Source: Notospermus geniculatus (lineage: Eukaryota; Nemertea; Pilidiophora; Heteronemertea; Lineidae). Taken from it: a stretch of DNA of 64,000 nucleotides. The stretch is taken from NCBI GenBank assembly GCA_002633025.1, contig NMRB01000184.1:77882-141881 (forward strand), read 5' to 3'. The position numbers and the translations under genes were made by a program. Shown one piece after another: positions 11,401 to 22,519 of the stretch. How positions within the stretch are numbered: position 1 is the first letter of the stretch; every line of letters begins with the position of its first letter. Below the pieces are notes generated by a model that was not told the origin of the DNA, did not search any database, and was given only the letters and a program-made list of their open reading frames with translations.

Positions 11401-14400
11401 GCATTTTCTATGACGAACAGGAGTGTGAGTGGTGGAGGTACTCACGGACAGGAGACAATAGAGAACAGCTCTATCAGCATGCTTTTTGAGGTGAGTTGGA
11501 ACGTTAGCTTTGTCTCAGAAGGGACGACCAAACCTTGGTTCGAATCCCAATATTGACATCATTTCAGGCGTTCAGATATCCATAAACTTACGGACAAACT
11601 CTGTCACCTTCATCTCGGCCATCCTCATCAAGAATATTCGTAACTTTCAGTTCATTCGTGAAGGCAATGAAGAAGCCGTGAAATCACTGATCACGAAGAA
11701 CCAAGAAGAGTCGAACGAAGCCAAACTGAAGCTGTGCCACCCGTTGTGTTCCTGTGACAGCTGTGAGAAGATCCTCTCACGGAGTCGGAGTGACTCGGCA
11801 GCCGTTACGGCTTTCTCGAGGGATGACAGAGGTTGTACCTGTAAGTTGAAGCAGATTTCCAACCATCTTATAGATGAATCACTGGAGTTGTACATAGACA
11901 TCTGCTGGAATGCATACACATGCTTGAATACATACACACGTGTTGTGATGTTGTCTCCATAGTCTCTCATCCTCTTTCAGCCCTTCACATCGCCTCCATG
12001 TATGGCCACGCAGGAATTGTGGACATCTTAGTCTCAAAAGGAGCAGTCGTCAACGCCACCGACTATCACGGCTCCACGCCGCTGCACGTGGCGTGTCAGA
12101 GAGGGCATCAGAATGTCACGGTATGGTATCATTCTGTTCTCTCACAAGTCACTGTTACTCCGGCCTTGTTCTCACTGATCAGAAGTGGAGGTAGGCCTAC
12201 TGCCTTTTATTTTATCATGAAGGTGGTATAGATGCACCCTATACATCTCTTGTTATGTTGACCCTAGTCCCTCTATTCTTTATTTCCTCTCCTCACAGCT
12301 GATGCTCCTCCATTACCATGCCGATATCAACCCAATGGACAATGATGGCAACAGCCCCCTCCACATGTGTACAGCCAATGGACATGACGATGTGAGTAGC
12401 TCTGTATTCATTGCTGATACCTTCACTAGGTGTAGGGTAAGCCGTTCTAATATGGTACATGTAATCAGGTGAGACCTGTTCTTCCACCCCTCTGCCTGGG
12501 ATGAGGCTTGTGAGCTGAGTAGAGTAAATAACCCAAGACTTCATTTACATCCTTAGGCTTTTATCTGCCTGCCCATTCCTACTTCCAACTTGTACTCTTG
12601 TAATGTCAGCTCAGGCTAACTTTTGCCATTTCAGTGTGTGAAGGCCTTAGTTTACTACGATCAGGGGACGCACAGACTCGACGTGAATGCCGCCAACGAC
12701 TTCGGTGACACACCTCTTCATTTGGCTGCTAAGTGGGGCTATGGTGAGTCGCTACCATGAACTGTCGTCTTCATCAATCATGACAGTAGTGTGGTATAGT
12801 TCCGTTTATCCCAGGGGAGCACAGTCAGAGCTGTTGCTGCATATCCTCGCTCACTGAAGCTCTTTCCTTCCAGAAAACATAATTGAGATTCTGTTAGAGA
12901 ATGGCGCGTCGGTCGAGGCGAGGAATCGCAAGAAACAAACGCCAATCAACTGTGCGCACAATGTCAAGGTCACGAAACTCCTGATGATCGTCGCCGAGGC
13001 GCAGGATGACCGACATGAGAAGATACGTGTGGATATGCATGGCATGGTGAGGATGTTTGTGGAACTGAATTATGGGGCAAGGGTCACTTTCAGTACTGGA
13101 CAAGTTTGATGACATACAAGGCAGGCCTTGTACTGCAAGGACTTGCAGTGTGCTTCATGTAACTGAGCATATTCTTTTCTCATACCTTTAGTCACAGCTG
13201 CCAAAGACCCGTATCAGCGCTGCTGACCTGATGAAGGTAAAAATACCAACTAGATCAGCCCTTGGAGGCACGCCACCCCCTCGACAACCCACGACGTCAC
13301 CCAAGAAATCAAAAGTGGACAAATTACTCAGGGCAGTTGCTGATGGAGATATGGAAATGGTGAGTTTGGTCAAGTGTAAGGAGGCTGACGAGGCCTACAA
13401 GCAGCAGTGAGAACCTCGTAATAGGTCAATATGCCAATGGTGTGGTAGATAAGGAAGTCTGCATTGGTCAGGAAGATTTGACTCTTCATTAACAGCACAT
13501 AAATTTTGCATTTCTGTTCCCTTCTGTGCTGCTTTCATATTTTGAATCTTTCAGGTGAAGTTCATTTGCGGATGGAGCAACTTTTCAGACGATGAAGATG
13601 ACATTCCCATCACGGAGAGAGAACTATGCCACCCGCTCTGTCAGTGTGAGAACTGCCTACCGTTACAAAAGGCAAGAATGGGATTTCGTTTCAAAGTGTT
13701 ATGTAAACTTCAGGGCCTAAGGACGAGAGTTAGTCACATGGTGTTTCCTACTAGTGGCCTTCAGTATTTGCTTCGCCGGGAGACTGAATTTACTAAATAC
13801 ATTCCATTTTCCAGCAATCCATCTTATCACCAAATGAAGTCTCGGCAAACAGCACAAACCACGATGGTTTCAGCCCTCTCCACGTGGCATCGCTGCACGG
13901 CCAAGAGGCACTGGTTCACCTGTTCTTGAGAAAGGGGGCGTTAGTGAATGCTAGGAGCAAGACGCAGCACGCTACAGCTTTACATCTTGCATCACAGTAT
14001 AATAGGCCTAAGGTGAGCATCTACACATGCAGAATTGTAGTTGAGTAGACCTACTTCATGCAGGTCTGTGTTCAGTGAACTGAATATTTCAACAAATATT
14101 ATAAGAAATACTCGTTAGGCAGCACAAAGGCAGAAATTATTTGGAATTTCATCCCCCTTTTTGTCTTGCAGGTCGTTGAAATGTTGTTGAAATACGGTGC
14201 TAAGGTGAATCAAAGAGATGCAAGAGGGAACTCCCCGATACATTTCTGTTCGATGAACGGATGTACGGAGGCAGCTCAGTTAATTCTCAGGGTGAGTGAC
14301 ATTCTTCCTCGAGAATGCAACTTGGTGATGTCTTTAACTACATGTAGTTGGACCGATTCTCCCTGTGATAGAGAGGTGGGCACACTTTGACAGCGCAAGT

Positions 14401-16089
14401 TTTGTCCGGGTACTCCGGTTTGCTCCCACTGTAGGCCTACATTGGTTCACCCAATGTTGTCAAGAGAGCTGATAATGCCATATTTGATTCAATAGATAAG
14501 TGAAATAAGCATTTGTTTGTTGTTGGTTGATCAGGAGCCATGTGTTTGTCGTTAGCCCTTGTTTCTGTTGATACAGTACGGTGGGAGTGTGAACCATACA
14601 AACCAGAAGGGTAACACACCACTCCACGAAGCAGCTCGGTGGAACTTCATCGGTATGATTGAGATGTTATTACAACATGGGGCATCGGTCCAGACACGCA
14701 ATAAACAACAACTTACAGCTCTACAACTCGCACAGGTAAGAAGAAACAGAGGTAGTGGATAGACTCCGTTGATGCTTTTGTTTTGTAGGTTAATGACAGG
14801 GGAACTCGGGGTCAGTGTTTCGGGTGATTTAACAAGAATGTGTGCAAGCCAATGTCAAGTCCAGTTTTGCCAATGTCAAGTCCAGGCTGAAGCCCATCCG
14901 GCAGGTGGCTATAACTGAATTCTGATTTCACCTATTTCAGAATTTGTCCCCGATGGCTTGGTTTTTGGTCAGGTTGTCTATTTTTTGCATGGGCAAGGGT
15001 TAGTTTCAGGTCATTTTGATTCATCTTGCAATTTCAGAATGACGACATTGTCAACATCCTCGACAAGGCCTTAGTGGATGAACTAAATGCAGCTGATGAG
15101 TTAGAGGAAGTGAAAGAACACATGGATGATCAGCAAGGTGCTGCTGCGGCTGATCAAGGTAACTAGACGTGACCCGTTCTCGACCTTGTTGGGTTTGTTT
15201 GTCTCCGTTAGCAGATGGTATCTTCCAGAGTTCAGTTCTCCCTGGTGGAGACGAATGAGGAACTTTTCTGTCGTCGGTGGCCGTAAGAGGCCGCCTGTTA
15301 CCGGTCCTAGAACATCGCAAAATTTGACGTCAAGTGCGTGAGCCACGGCGCCCACGTCATTATGGACGACGTTGTGGCATGCATTTCTGCCCTGTAACGT
15401 CAAATTTCATGACGTTCTGGGACCGCTAACTCGTAGCGGCCTCTGACGGCTTCAAAGTTCCTCATTGGGGGAAATATTTTGAAGAAAGTTGGTTGTACGT
15501 GTTCTGTTTCTTACAAATTGCCATATACTTTGCAGAAAACCAGACTGAAGACAGTGACTCAGCCCTGAGGACACTGTTCAATGCTTTAGAACAAAAGGAT
15601 TTGCAACACTTACGGGATCTTGGAACCTCGATCCGCTCATTCGACCGGCGTCAGAGCCTCCGTCATACGCTAACACGAGACCGGAGCGCACCGCGTCTGG
15701 ACAATCACCTGCTTCATCAGCTGTCCATTATCAATTTTGATACTTCCACGCTACGACGAGTGCCGACTCTCGATCGGAGCTCTCCTATGATAAAAGTGTC
15801 GGCGGAGGATCACTCGGGAGAGGATTCGGTTAATTTTATGCAAATTAGTAAAACGAGTGCGAACAAAACTGAATCAATCAAATCGCCCGTGGAGATGAGC
15901 GACATGGCCGCCAAGCTTATCCTCTCTGATGCAAGCCCAAGGAACTTATCACCGCCGGGGTCACCAACAGAAGCAGACACGGTCAAGTTTGCACCGAACA
16001 GAGTCGTCTTCCGGTGCGAAAAGGCAACCAGTAAGAGAGGAGATAATGACGAGAACTCCAACACAGAGAGCGCCGAGGAGTGTGGGTAG
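5434..16089 (+). CDS. ANKRD27: ANKRD27 / VARP, VPS9 and ankyrin-repeat Rab GEF, complete
   Basis: Twenty-five coding exons: 5434-5535, 7913-8035, 8204-8263, 8517-8607, 8725-8802, 9042-9136, 9350-9409, 9597-9653, 9796-9938, 10684-10823, 10957-11101, 11196-11283, 11395-11490, 11651-11840, 11981-12120, 12299-12391, 12635-12743, 12874-13046, 13192-13359, 13555-13671, 13815-14012, 14172-14291, 14577-14735, 15038-15158, 15536-16089. They sum to 1139 codons plus stop with all phases matching (human about 1050). The N-terminus MASYDEDILENKFF matches the VARP start; a VPS9-type region lies near residues 200-390, and two ankyrin blocks lie near 485-650 and 755-960. Two CHPLCxCxxC modules (455-464, 742-751) are the zinc fingernails known to bind VPS29 of retromer. 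Known role: Rab21/Rab32/38 and VAMP7-linked endosomal sorting. The intron after exon 20 starts with GC. The Ser-rich tail is less conserved. Stop TAG at 16087. Confidence 0.93.
6132..6959 (+). CDS. SLC25A26: Mitochondrial S-adenosylmethionine carrier, intronless, nested in ANKRD27 intron 1
   Basis: An uninterrupted 275-codon frame matches SLC25A26/SAMC along its whole length. The three carrier signatures are intact: FPLDTIKTRLQS, VPTEVVKQRAQ and TPLDVAKTRI, each the Px[D/E]xx[K/R] motif closing a repeat. GGFRGIYSG, EIPFS-FIQFPLWE and SIGGAIFLGVYD are SAMC-like. The family has three repeats of two transmembrane helices in the mitochondrial inner membrane and exchanges cytosolic SAM for matrix S-adenosylhomocysteine. 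Met 6141 has a better Kozak context (purine at -3, G at +4) than Met 6132. The gene lies wholly inside the 5536-7912 intron, on the same strand as its host, and AATAAA follows at 7218. Absence of introns amid intron-rich neighbours suggests a retrocopy, but the frame is intact and looks functional. Confidence 0.93.
   Translation: MIEMEKSTTTSDFYKAMLAGASAGLAVDVGLFPLDTIKTRLQSAQGFIKAGGFRGIYSGMSSVLVGSAPNAALFFTTYEVMKHHLQPRVLSLPILHMTAASCGEVMACLVRVPTEVVKQRAQANRHLSSLQVLRHALQTDGFLGLYRGFFTTVSREIPFSFIQFPLWEFLKRTWTMYQGHQVQPWQSSICGATAGGVAASLTTPLDVAKTRIMLAQSGSDMAKGNVVYALRIIWMEKGIKGIFAGVAPRTMWISIGGAIFLGVYDSVRQLLRVNY
7218..7223 (+). terminator. Candidate poly(A) signal of the nested carrier gene
   Basis: AATAAA 259 bases after the carrier stop codon, still inside ANKRD27 intron 1. 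Use of this site would end the nested transcript before the host's second coding exon. Confidence 0.5.
9975..10591. mobile_element. Harbinger-like MITE A in ANKRD27 intron 9, carrying unique sequence
   Basis: Element 9978-10588 begins GGCGATCATTTTTTTATACC and ends with its inverted complement, giving terminal repeats of about 29 bp. It is flanked by TTA on both sides (9975-9977, 10589-10591). A 3-bp TWA duplication with GGC-starting ends is the hallmark of PIF/Harbinger elements. Inside each end are AT-rich blocks (AATAAAATTTTATTTTT followed by CCGCCC). The centre (about 10190-10383) is unique, higher-complexity sequence with an open minus-strand frame of about 65 codons (contains DITEEHLGRISQSVSKEF) that I do not recognise. 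No transposase is present. Confidence 0.8.
13672..13814 (+). other. GC-AG intron in ANKRD27
   Basis: Exon 20 ends ACAAAAG and the intron begins GCAAGA, the AAG|GCAAG pattern typical of GC-AG introns; the acceptor is TTTTCCAG. Phase 0 on both sides keeps the frame from the second zinc fingernail into the second ankyrin block. No GT donor nearby gives a sensible product. Confidence 0.8.
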
Positions 16090-17400
16090 AAGTCAGCGAT
16101 GATTTCATGACGTCGCCGTGGCCAGCTCAATTGAATGAACATGATGAACCCACCGTTGAAACCCTTCCAGCTGGACTTGCGCCTAGACGTTCATGGGACA
16201 CATTCGTACATACATGTTGGAAGTACTTATCAAGCCCAACCATACATGTAGTTATGGATGGTACTAGTGTACATATTTAACTGTATATATTACATGTAAG
16301 TACACATGTATAATGTGTTTTGGTTATAGAGACACTGGAAATCAAGGTATTTAGTGAGATTAGTATACAATACTAATAGCTTTCTGAGTAGATCCACTGC
16401 ATAGATACTTGAATGAGATTGAATGCCCTTGAGGGCACACACCTGTAAATGGATAATGCATTTAAACATGTATTTCTATTGCCTACATGTTCATGATCTC
16501 AAAATATTGGTATTCAGATGAAGCTGTTTAGACCGCTAGCTTGGTTTGGTTATCAAAGCATAAAATATATTGAGATTTAGGGGACACTACTGGAGTATCC
16601 GAGTGTCGACATGTAGGCTTAGGATGGGAGTTCACTTTGTCCATACATTTTGATTGAAGCTTCTTTTATTTGGAGTGCATGCATCGCTTACCACCGAGTA
16701 GGCCTACCGTATTTACAATTCCCCTATAACTGCGTAGTGAGACCACAGATACCTTCCTGGCTACTGCTTGTATTGAATGCAACATGTTGATCTCTATGCA
16801 CTGCGTACACATTTACATTTACGCCTACTTCTCTGTACACAACTTCAACTAGAAACTGAGATCAGGAGATGTGTAACGAGGGATGATCCATCCTCTCATA
16901 TGTATTCCAAAGAGAGATCCTTTGGGCCTGAATAATGAAAAATGTGCCTTGTTACTCAAAATTTTTAGCAATAAATCATGATGAAATCATTTTGTTAACC
17001 ATGCCATGAATCTGGATGGATGGTGTGTAGACTCTAGTCTCCCCTTGCCCCGAATGCAGAGTGAAACTTCAAAACGATTCCATTCTGTGTTTAGGTCTTT
17101 TCGATTTATAAGCCTAATTTTCCCCACAATAGAGTCAAAACGGTCCGCTGATTTAAAAAGTTATACTTAGGATCAAATCCCTCTGTTTTTGGAGTGAGTC
17201 ACCCTCCATGTTATGTGCTGTTGATAGTAAAGAAAAGAATACTATACTAGAGTATAATTTATTGACTCCATGTCATGTTGATCATAACTTATCGATGGCC
17301 GTTTGTAGATTGTAAAGCTGTGATGTGCTAGAAATACTTAGTGAAACATGTTCACCTGTTGATTGAAAAATAAATGTTGAAACAAGAACTTTGTGACTTG
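16090..17400 (+). other. ANKRD27 3' UTR
   Basis: Non-coding sequence after the TAG. Two AATAAA hexamers, at 16970 and 17369, could end the transcript. No other feature seen. Confidence 0.55.
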
Positions 17401-17772
17401 AATATTTTCTTCTCCATTTGGCAATACATGTGGCTGGTGTGTAGGCCTACTGTGTACATGCACAAGTACCCACAAACCACAGGCGTTCATCCAGACGAGC
17501 ATCATTTCCCTGCGACACACATAGCGAGGGCCTAACACGTGTAAATGTAGGCTACTAAGTAACGCCCCTACTCATGATATCAGCCTACTGTACACACACA
17601 CACACCTAGATGAACAAACATGCATGCAGGTATGCCTAGAATGTGCTGCAGACATTCAGCAAAATGAAATTGTTGGACACTGCCTACTGATGAAACCACC
17701 GTGTTGGTATACGTGTACATGCAGCATGCATTAAAGTATAGACAGTACTTCTTTGTATTCGCAGCGGAAGAA

Positions 17773-17901
17773 GGAAAGACCATTCTCCAACAGCAGGGGT
17801 TCGGTCCAGCTCCTCTTCATATGCTTGCACACAAGAGTTGTGTGAGTGGTTGAAGAGGAGCGAGGTAAAAATCCCTGCTGTGGGAGGATGGGAAAGACCA
17901 T
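17773..17901. mobile_element. 107-bp foldback element with 11-bp target duplication
   Basis: GGAAAGACCAT occurs at 17773-17783 and 17891-17901 and flanks a 107-bp segment with inverted internal arms (CAGCAGGGG / CCCTGCTG and CTCCTCTTC / GAAGAGGAG). The same family occurs inserted in another element near 57333-57431. Confidence 0.65.
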
Positions 17902-19540
17902 AGTGGTCTGTGAACTGAAGGAATGAACTTAATGTTGTTTACAAATGGATCATTTAATCCTCTATCGTACAGTCGTTACAGCTGAGCAAGAAACAACCAT
18001 TTCTACTTCAACATTTACACTTAGATAACAAAATACTAGCAGAACTTGTTATTCCTGGAATCAGAAACACACATGAAGGTGAACACTGCCAAGAAACGTC
18101 TTGATCCTTTAATTCCTGCAGAAAATACTGACATAACAACTAACGACAGATTTTTCTCCTGAAACCGCTGATGCATTAACTTCAAACAAATCACAGTCAG
18201 TAGCACGTTTGATTGAATCACAAACCATTGACACAGACACCAAGTTTGTCTCTGCACATCACATGATACGAGTCTGCAAGTGACAGGAGTCTGTCTGTAC
18301 CGTACATGACAGGAGTCTCCAGGCGTGTACCCTTGCTGCTTACAACATTAAAGACGTCAGACCGCCAGGGTTGTGAAGAGAGCACAGACACAAGACAGGA
18401 CTGGGATTTTTCAATATAAGTATGCGTCATGGAAGGGTATCATCACAATATGTACACCTGGACTAAACAACATTCCAGACAGCTTGAAAGTTACATGTAA
18501 TAGGGCAGCAACCCCCTCCCCAGTCCAGAGAGAAAGCACACCTGATCAGGCAAATATTCGGCAATTATCTCCATCAAATTTCACATGAATCCAAAATATC
18601 TGTTGCCAAGTTTTCAAACAGGCGATGAAGACACTTCACAGTTTTGAAATCACAGATATCAAGTCGGTCGATGTCAACAACCAACTCATTTTGGACGGTA
18701 GCTTATTTTAAGTCCTGCATCACTCAATGATGAATCATCTAAGGCCTAATAGATGTATGATTCTGCATTATAAAGATACGTGTTAAATCTCTTTAGTTGG
18801 TCCAATACAGAAGTTCAAAACTTAGGTGGCAATGGGTTCCACAAGGCATATGTGGTAAGTTGCTTCAGAGCATGGAGGAATAATATAATTCCTCCATGTT
18901 GAGAGTGATTCCACATGGAACCCCAGGCATCAAAACAGTAAAACTTCGCTTTTAACAACATTGTATTAAGTTCAAGTACGACCAACTGCGAGAAAACTCT
19001 TTTTTGACTATTAATCTCAAACTCAATATCACTTTGCATGTGAATGCCATAATACTCATGAAAATCTCTTAATTAGACAGTAATCCATTTTGTACGAATG
19101 TTCCATGCACATGTTGGAATACTCAGAAAACTACGTACACGCATACATGTACACTCAGCCATGTCAGTACATTGTACTGTAATTCTTAAACATTATTTGA
19201 AGAAATGTTAGAAAATATTTCTACATGTACAACCTGGTAGATAGATGTGCATTGGATGCACTGCTCTACATGTACCGGTAACACGATGAACACCAATCAC
19301 TCAATATTGCACATCATCGCATACGATCATGAAAACAGATTATGTGATATTTAAACATATCACATATCAATCGAAAAAATGGTCACTGAAGACAAAGTAA
19401 TTGCTTGCTTTATTTCTTACGTAAATATATGGAACCTCCCACAGACTGGGTGTTACGGTAGTTATATATTTTTGCTAACGGAAAATGGCTTTTTGATTTC
19501 ACACAACACCAAAAAGAAGTTCAATCTACAAGAAGACTAT
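17902..19540. other. Intergenic sequence, nothing supported
   Basis: AT-rich, no splice-consistent coding frame. It may include distal 3' UTR of the minus-strand palmitoyltransferase, whose stop is at 22520. Confidence 0.4.
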
Positions 19541-19930
19541 AGCTACGTCTACACGGAGCATTTTAGCTCCAGTTAACCATCTACACGGGGCCTTGTCTCG
19601 AGCTAAGTTGTCTCGAGACAACTTTGTCTCGGGTTAACTTGACCCCAGTGGGTAGGGGGGTTAAGATAACCCGAGACAAAGTTGTCGTGTAGACGCGCTT
19701 GCCTGTCTGTCTCGGGACAAAGGCCTATATTGGTTCCGTATTGATCAATGTGTGCATTGATAAATACGGCATGAATGACGTAATGGAATGGACGTCACAT
19801 GGCGCGTAGTGTTGAAAACACCGTCACGTCATGCATCCGTGTAGACGCTCCGTTACTTGTCTCGGGTTATTTTGTCTCGAGACAAAGTTGACCCGAGACA
19901 AATTAGTCTCTCGTGTAGACGTAGCTTATC
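19541..19930. mobile_element. MITE with TAGCTACGTCTACACG ends
   Basis: TAGCTACGTCTACACGGAG at the left is inverted at the right (GTGTAGACGTAGCTTA). The interior repeats GTCTCGGGTTA/GTCTCGAGACAA variants in both orientations, making a nearly continuous foldback. No coding capacity. Confidence 0.7.
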
Positions 19931-20343
19931 TCTATAAACCATAACACTACCACAGAAATGAAGACATTTGACGAAAACTTATCCAGCACGGGTACTGGTA
20001 CTCATTTGAAAATCTTGACACACACTCCCTTCCTACTGATATCAATACTTGGCGTCTTTAGGAAAATAGGATTTTGAAATAACGGATCATTGACATGTCA
20101 TCGCGAAATGACATTCAATCTTGATTTCCGTTGTGCTCATGAAGTCTCAGGACTTCTCGGATGAAAATAACAAACCTGAGTGAATCAGACGGTGAATAAT
20201 CATTAAAAACATTTCATACGTGAACGAAATGTCATCTATGGACAGATACCAACTGATATGTTAAATCAAAAATAAATTAATGGACAGATTCATTTGATTA
20301 AACATCACAATTTAAGTAGTAAACAAATTCAAAATAAATACTC

Positions 20344-20482
20344 AGGGCCGAATTCAAAAAAGGTGTTTAAAGGGTATTTAAGACTTACACGCGTGTAACT
20401 TCGTCAAATGCATGGCGGAAGTGCGTGCATTTAGTGAATTACACGCATCTAAGTCTTAAACACCCTTTTTGAATACGGCCGT
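20344..20482. mobile_element. Palindromic MITE (GGCCGAATTCAAAAAAGG ends)
   Basis: The left arm GGCCGAATTCAAAAAAGGTG, then TTTAAGACTTACACGCG, is inverted at the right end (CACCCTTTTTGAATACGGCC). About 140 bp in all; non-coding. Confidence 0.65.
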
Positions 20483-20586
20483 CAATGTTTTTTCATAGCA
20501 CCATTTTGTGAGTTCTCGAATGTGGACTCCTTACTTCCTCGCACGCCCTGCAAGTCTAACGGTGGCACATCGTAGAAACGTCTCTG

Positions 20587-21107
20587 NNNNNNNNNNNNNN
20601 NNNNNNNNNNNNNNNNNNNNNNNNNNNNNNNNNNNNNNNNNNNNNNNNNNNNNNNNNNNNNNNNNNNNNNNNNNNNNNNNNNNNNNNNNNNNNNNNNNNN
20701 NNNNNNNNNNNNNNNNNNNNNNNNNNNNNNNNNNNNNNNNNNNNNNNNNNNNNNNNNNNNNNNNNNNNNNNNNNNNNNNNNNNNNNNNNNNNNNNNNNNN
20801 NNNNNNNNNNNNNNNNNNNNNNNNNNNNNNNNNNNNNNNNNNNNNNNNNNNNNNNNNNNNNNNNNNNNNNNNNNNNNNNNNNNNNNNNNNNNNNNNNNNN
20901 NNNNNNNNNNNNNNNNNNNNNNNNNNNNNNNNNNNNNNNNNNNNNNNNNNNNNNNNNNNNNNNNNNNNNNNNNNNNNNNNNNNNNNNNNNNNNNNNNNNN
21001 NNNNNNNNNNNNNNNNNNNNNNNNNNNNNNNNNNNNNNNNNNNNNNNNNNNNNNNNNNNNNNNNNNNNNNNNNNNNNNNNNNNNNNNNNNNNNNNNNNNN
21101 NNNNNNN
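20587..21107. other. Assembly gap (521 N)
   Basis: Run of N. Any open frame spanning it is an artefact. Confidence 0.99.
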
Positions 21108-21150
21108 TTTCATGCAAAAGTTCAATCAACACTTAACACTTGGATGGTAC

Positions 21151-21289
21151 ATCAGGGGCAGATCCAGAAATTTGGTAAGGGATGTACTTTGGGGAAAGCC
21201 CAAATGAGGCCCAAAGGGGAAGCCAGGGAACTCCCTCTGAAAATGATATTTCAAATGAGGGGGGGGGGGGGGCTGGATCCGCACCTGTT
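21151..21289. mobile_element. Short element with CAGGGGCAGATCCAG ends
   Basis: CAGGGGCAGATCCAG at the left and CTGGATCCGCACCTG at the right form imperfect terminal inverted repeats around about 110 bp that includes a long G run. Related ends occur at 33805-33961, 49242-49415 and, as a single end, near 28411. Confidence 0.55.
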
Positions 21290-22519
21290 TCTGAAGCTAG
21301 GAATATCGTTTAATTACCTGACAGATGTTAAATTGTTATTTTATTTACATAGAGGTGGTGTGCTTGTGACGCGGTAGGGTTTCATCTACCACGGCTGAAA
21401 GATGGTGAGAGGTGCAGGTTAGAAAAGGTGAAGTGCATGAAGAAGAGGGAGAAACGAGTGGACACAACAAGACAGGGCCTACCCCCCCCCCCGCCACTAA
21501 ACGGGGGTTCTGCTGAGCAAGGCATGTCAGGCTGTCATGAATTGTACGTTATTCTAAGGGCCAATATGGCCTGATCATACACAAATTCAACATTTCTCAA
21601 CTGTGGAGGCTTTCAGACAAATTTTCACAAAGTGCTCTGCTTCATCAATGGAAACCACATGGAATTTTACCTCGCTCTTGCATTTCTACCGGCAATACAT
21701 TTTTTCCAAAATCAAAGCACATTTGTGCAGAGAGAGGGGTCTTAGGGGTGGTGGGCTTGACTGAAAATGATAGAACTTCACTACAAAACAACAAGCGTAA
21801 AAGGGAAACACGAGTAACAGAGTAACATCTTCCCTTGAAAAGCTTTCAGAGTCAGGCTGACTCTACAGAGGTAACATCACCACATAGAATTGCTTAGTGA
21901 CATTTGACTACAAAGCATTCTAGACAAGGAATTCTTGTAGCGAAGTTGGGAGATCACAATGGTACCTGAAAGAAGCAGTCTCCAGCCAACTCATTCCTTC
22001 ACCAGTGCAAAACGTGTCCTCCACACACAACTCTCAACAGCACAGCTAAGGATGCACACACCCAGGCCCCAATCACCCCTACCCCAGCCAACTCGGCACC
22101 CCTATCCCTAGGCCACTCCGTACACTACCTGAGTGGTTACTCAGCTTTATACCACAACTTCTGATTATGCATACATCCACTCTCAACAGAGTCAACCCAT
22201 GCTGTGACTGAAGATTATGAAACTAGAATTGCATCATAATGTCAAGACAAGAGTTTTACGCCACTTTGTTGAAGAGAAGACAAATTGCCTTCTTAAAGGG
22301 AACGAAGAGTTCTACCCCTCTATGATATAACTAATCCACACACATCATGAACAGAGGGGCTTTGTACATATAGACCTAGTACACATCTAGTGCCATTATA
22401 CATTCAGATTGCCTGTTGGTCCATGCAGCAAGCTTTAGAGAAATGTTCCCACCATTTTCTCCTATGGGTTAGAATAGAGTGAACCATCTCCACCTTTTAC
22501 TGAGTGCTACAACAACGTG
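21290..22519. other. Presumed 3' UTR of the minus-strand palmitoyltransferase
   Basis: No coding exon supported. It lies directly downstream, on the minus strand, of the stop codon at 22522-22520. TTTATT near 21335 reads AATAAA on the minus strand and could be its poly(A) signal. Confidence 0.35.

Noticed and set aside
11555-11650. Upstream extension of the ANKRD27 exon from the acceptor near 11568
   Set aside because: Reading in the required phase hits a stop after a few codons; the acceptor at 11649-11650 gives the conserved frame.
20482-21377. Long open frames across the N run
   Set aside because: They are open only because N codons contain no stops; flanking sequence has no coding signal.
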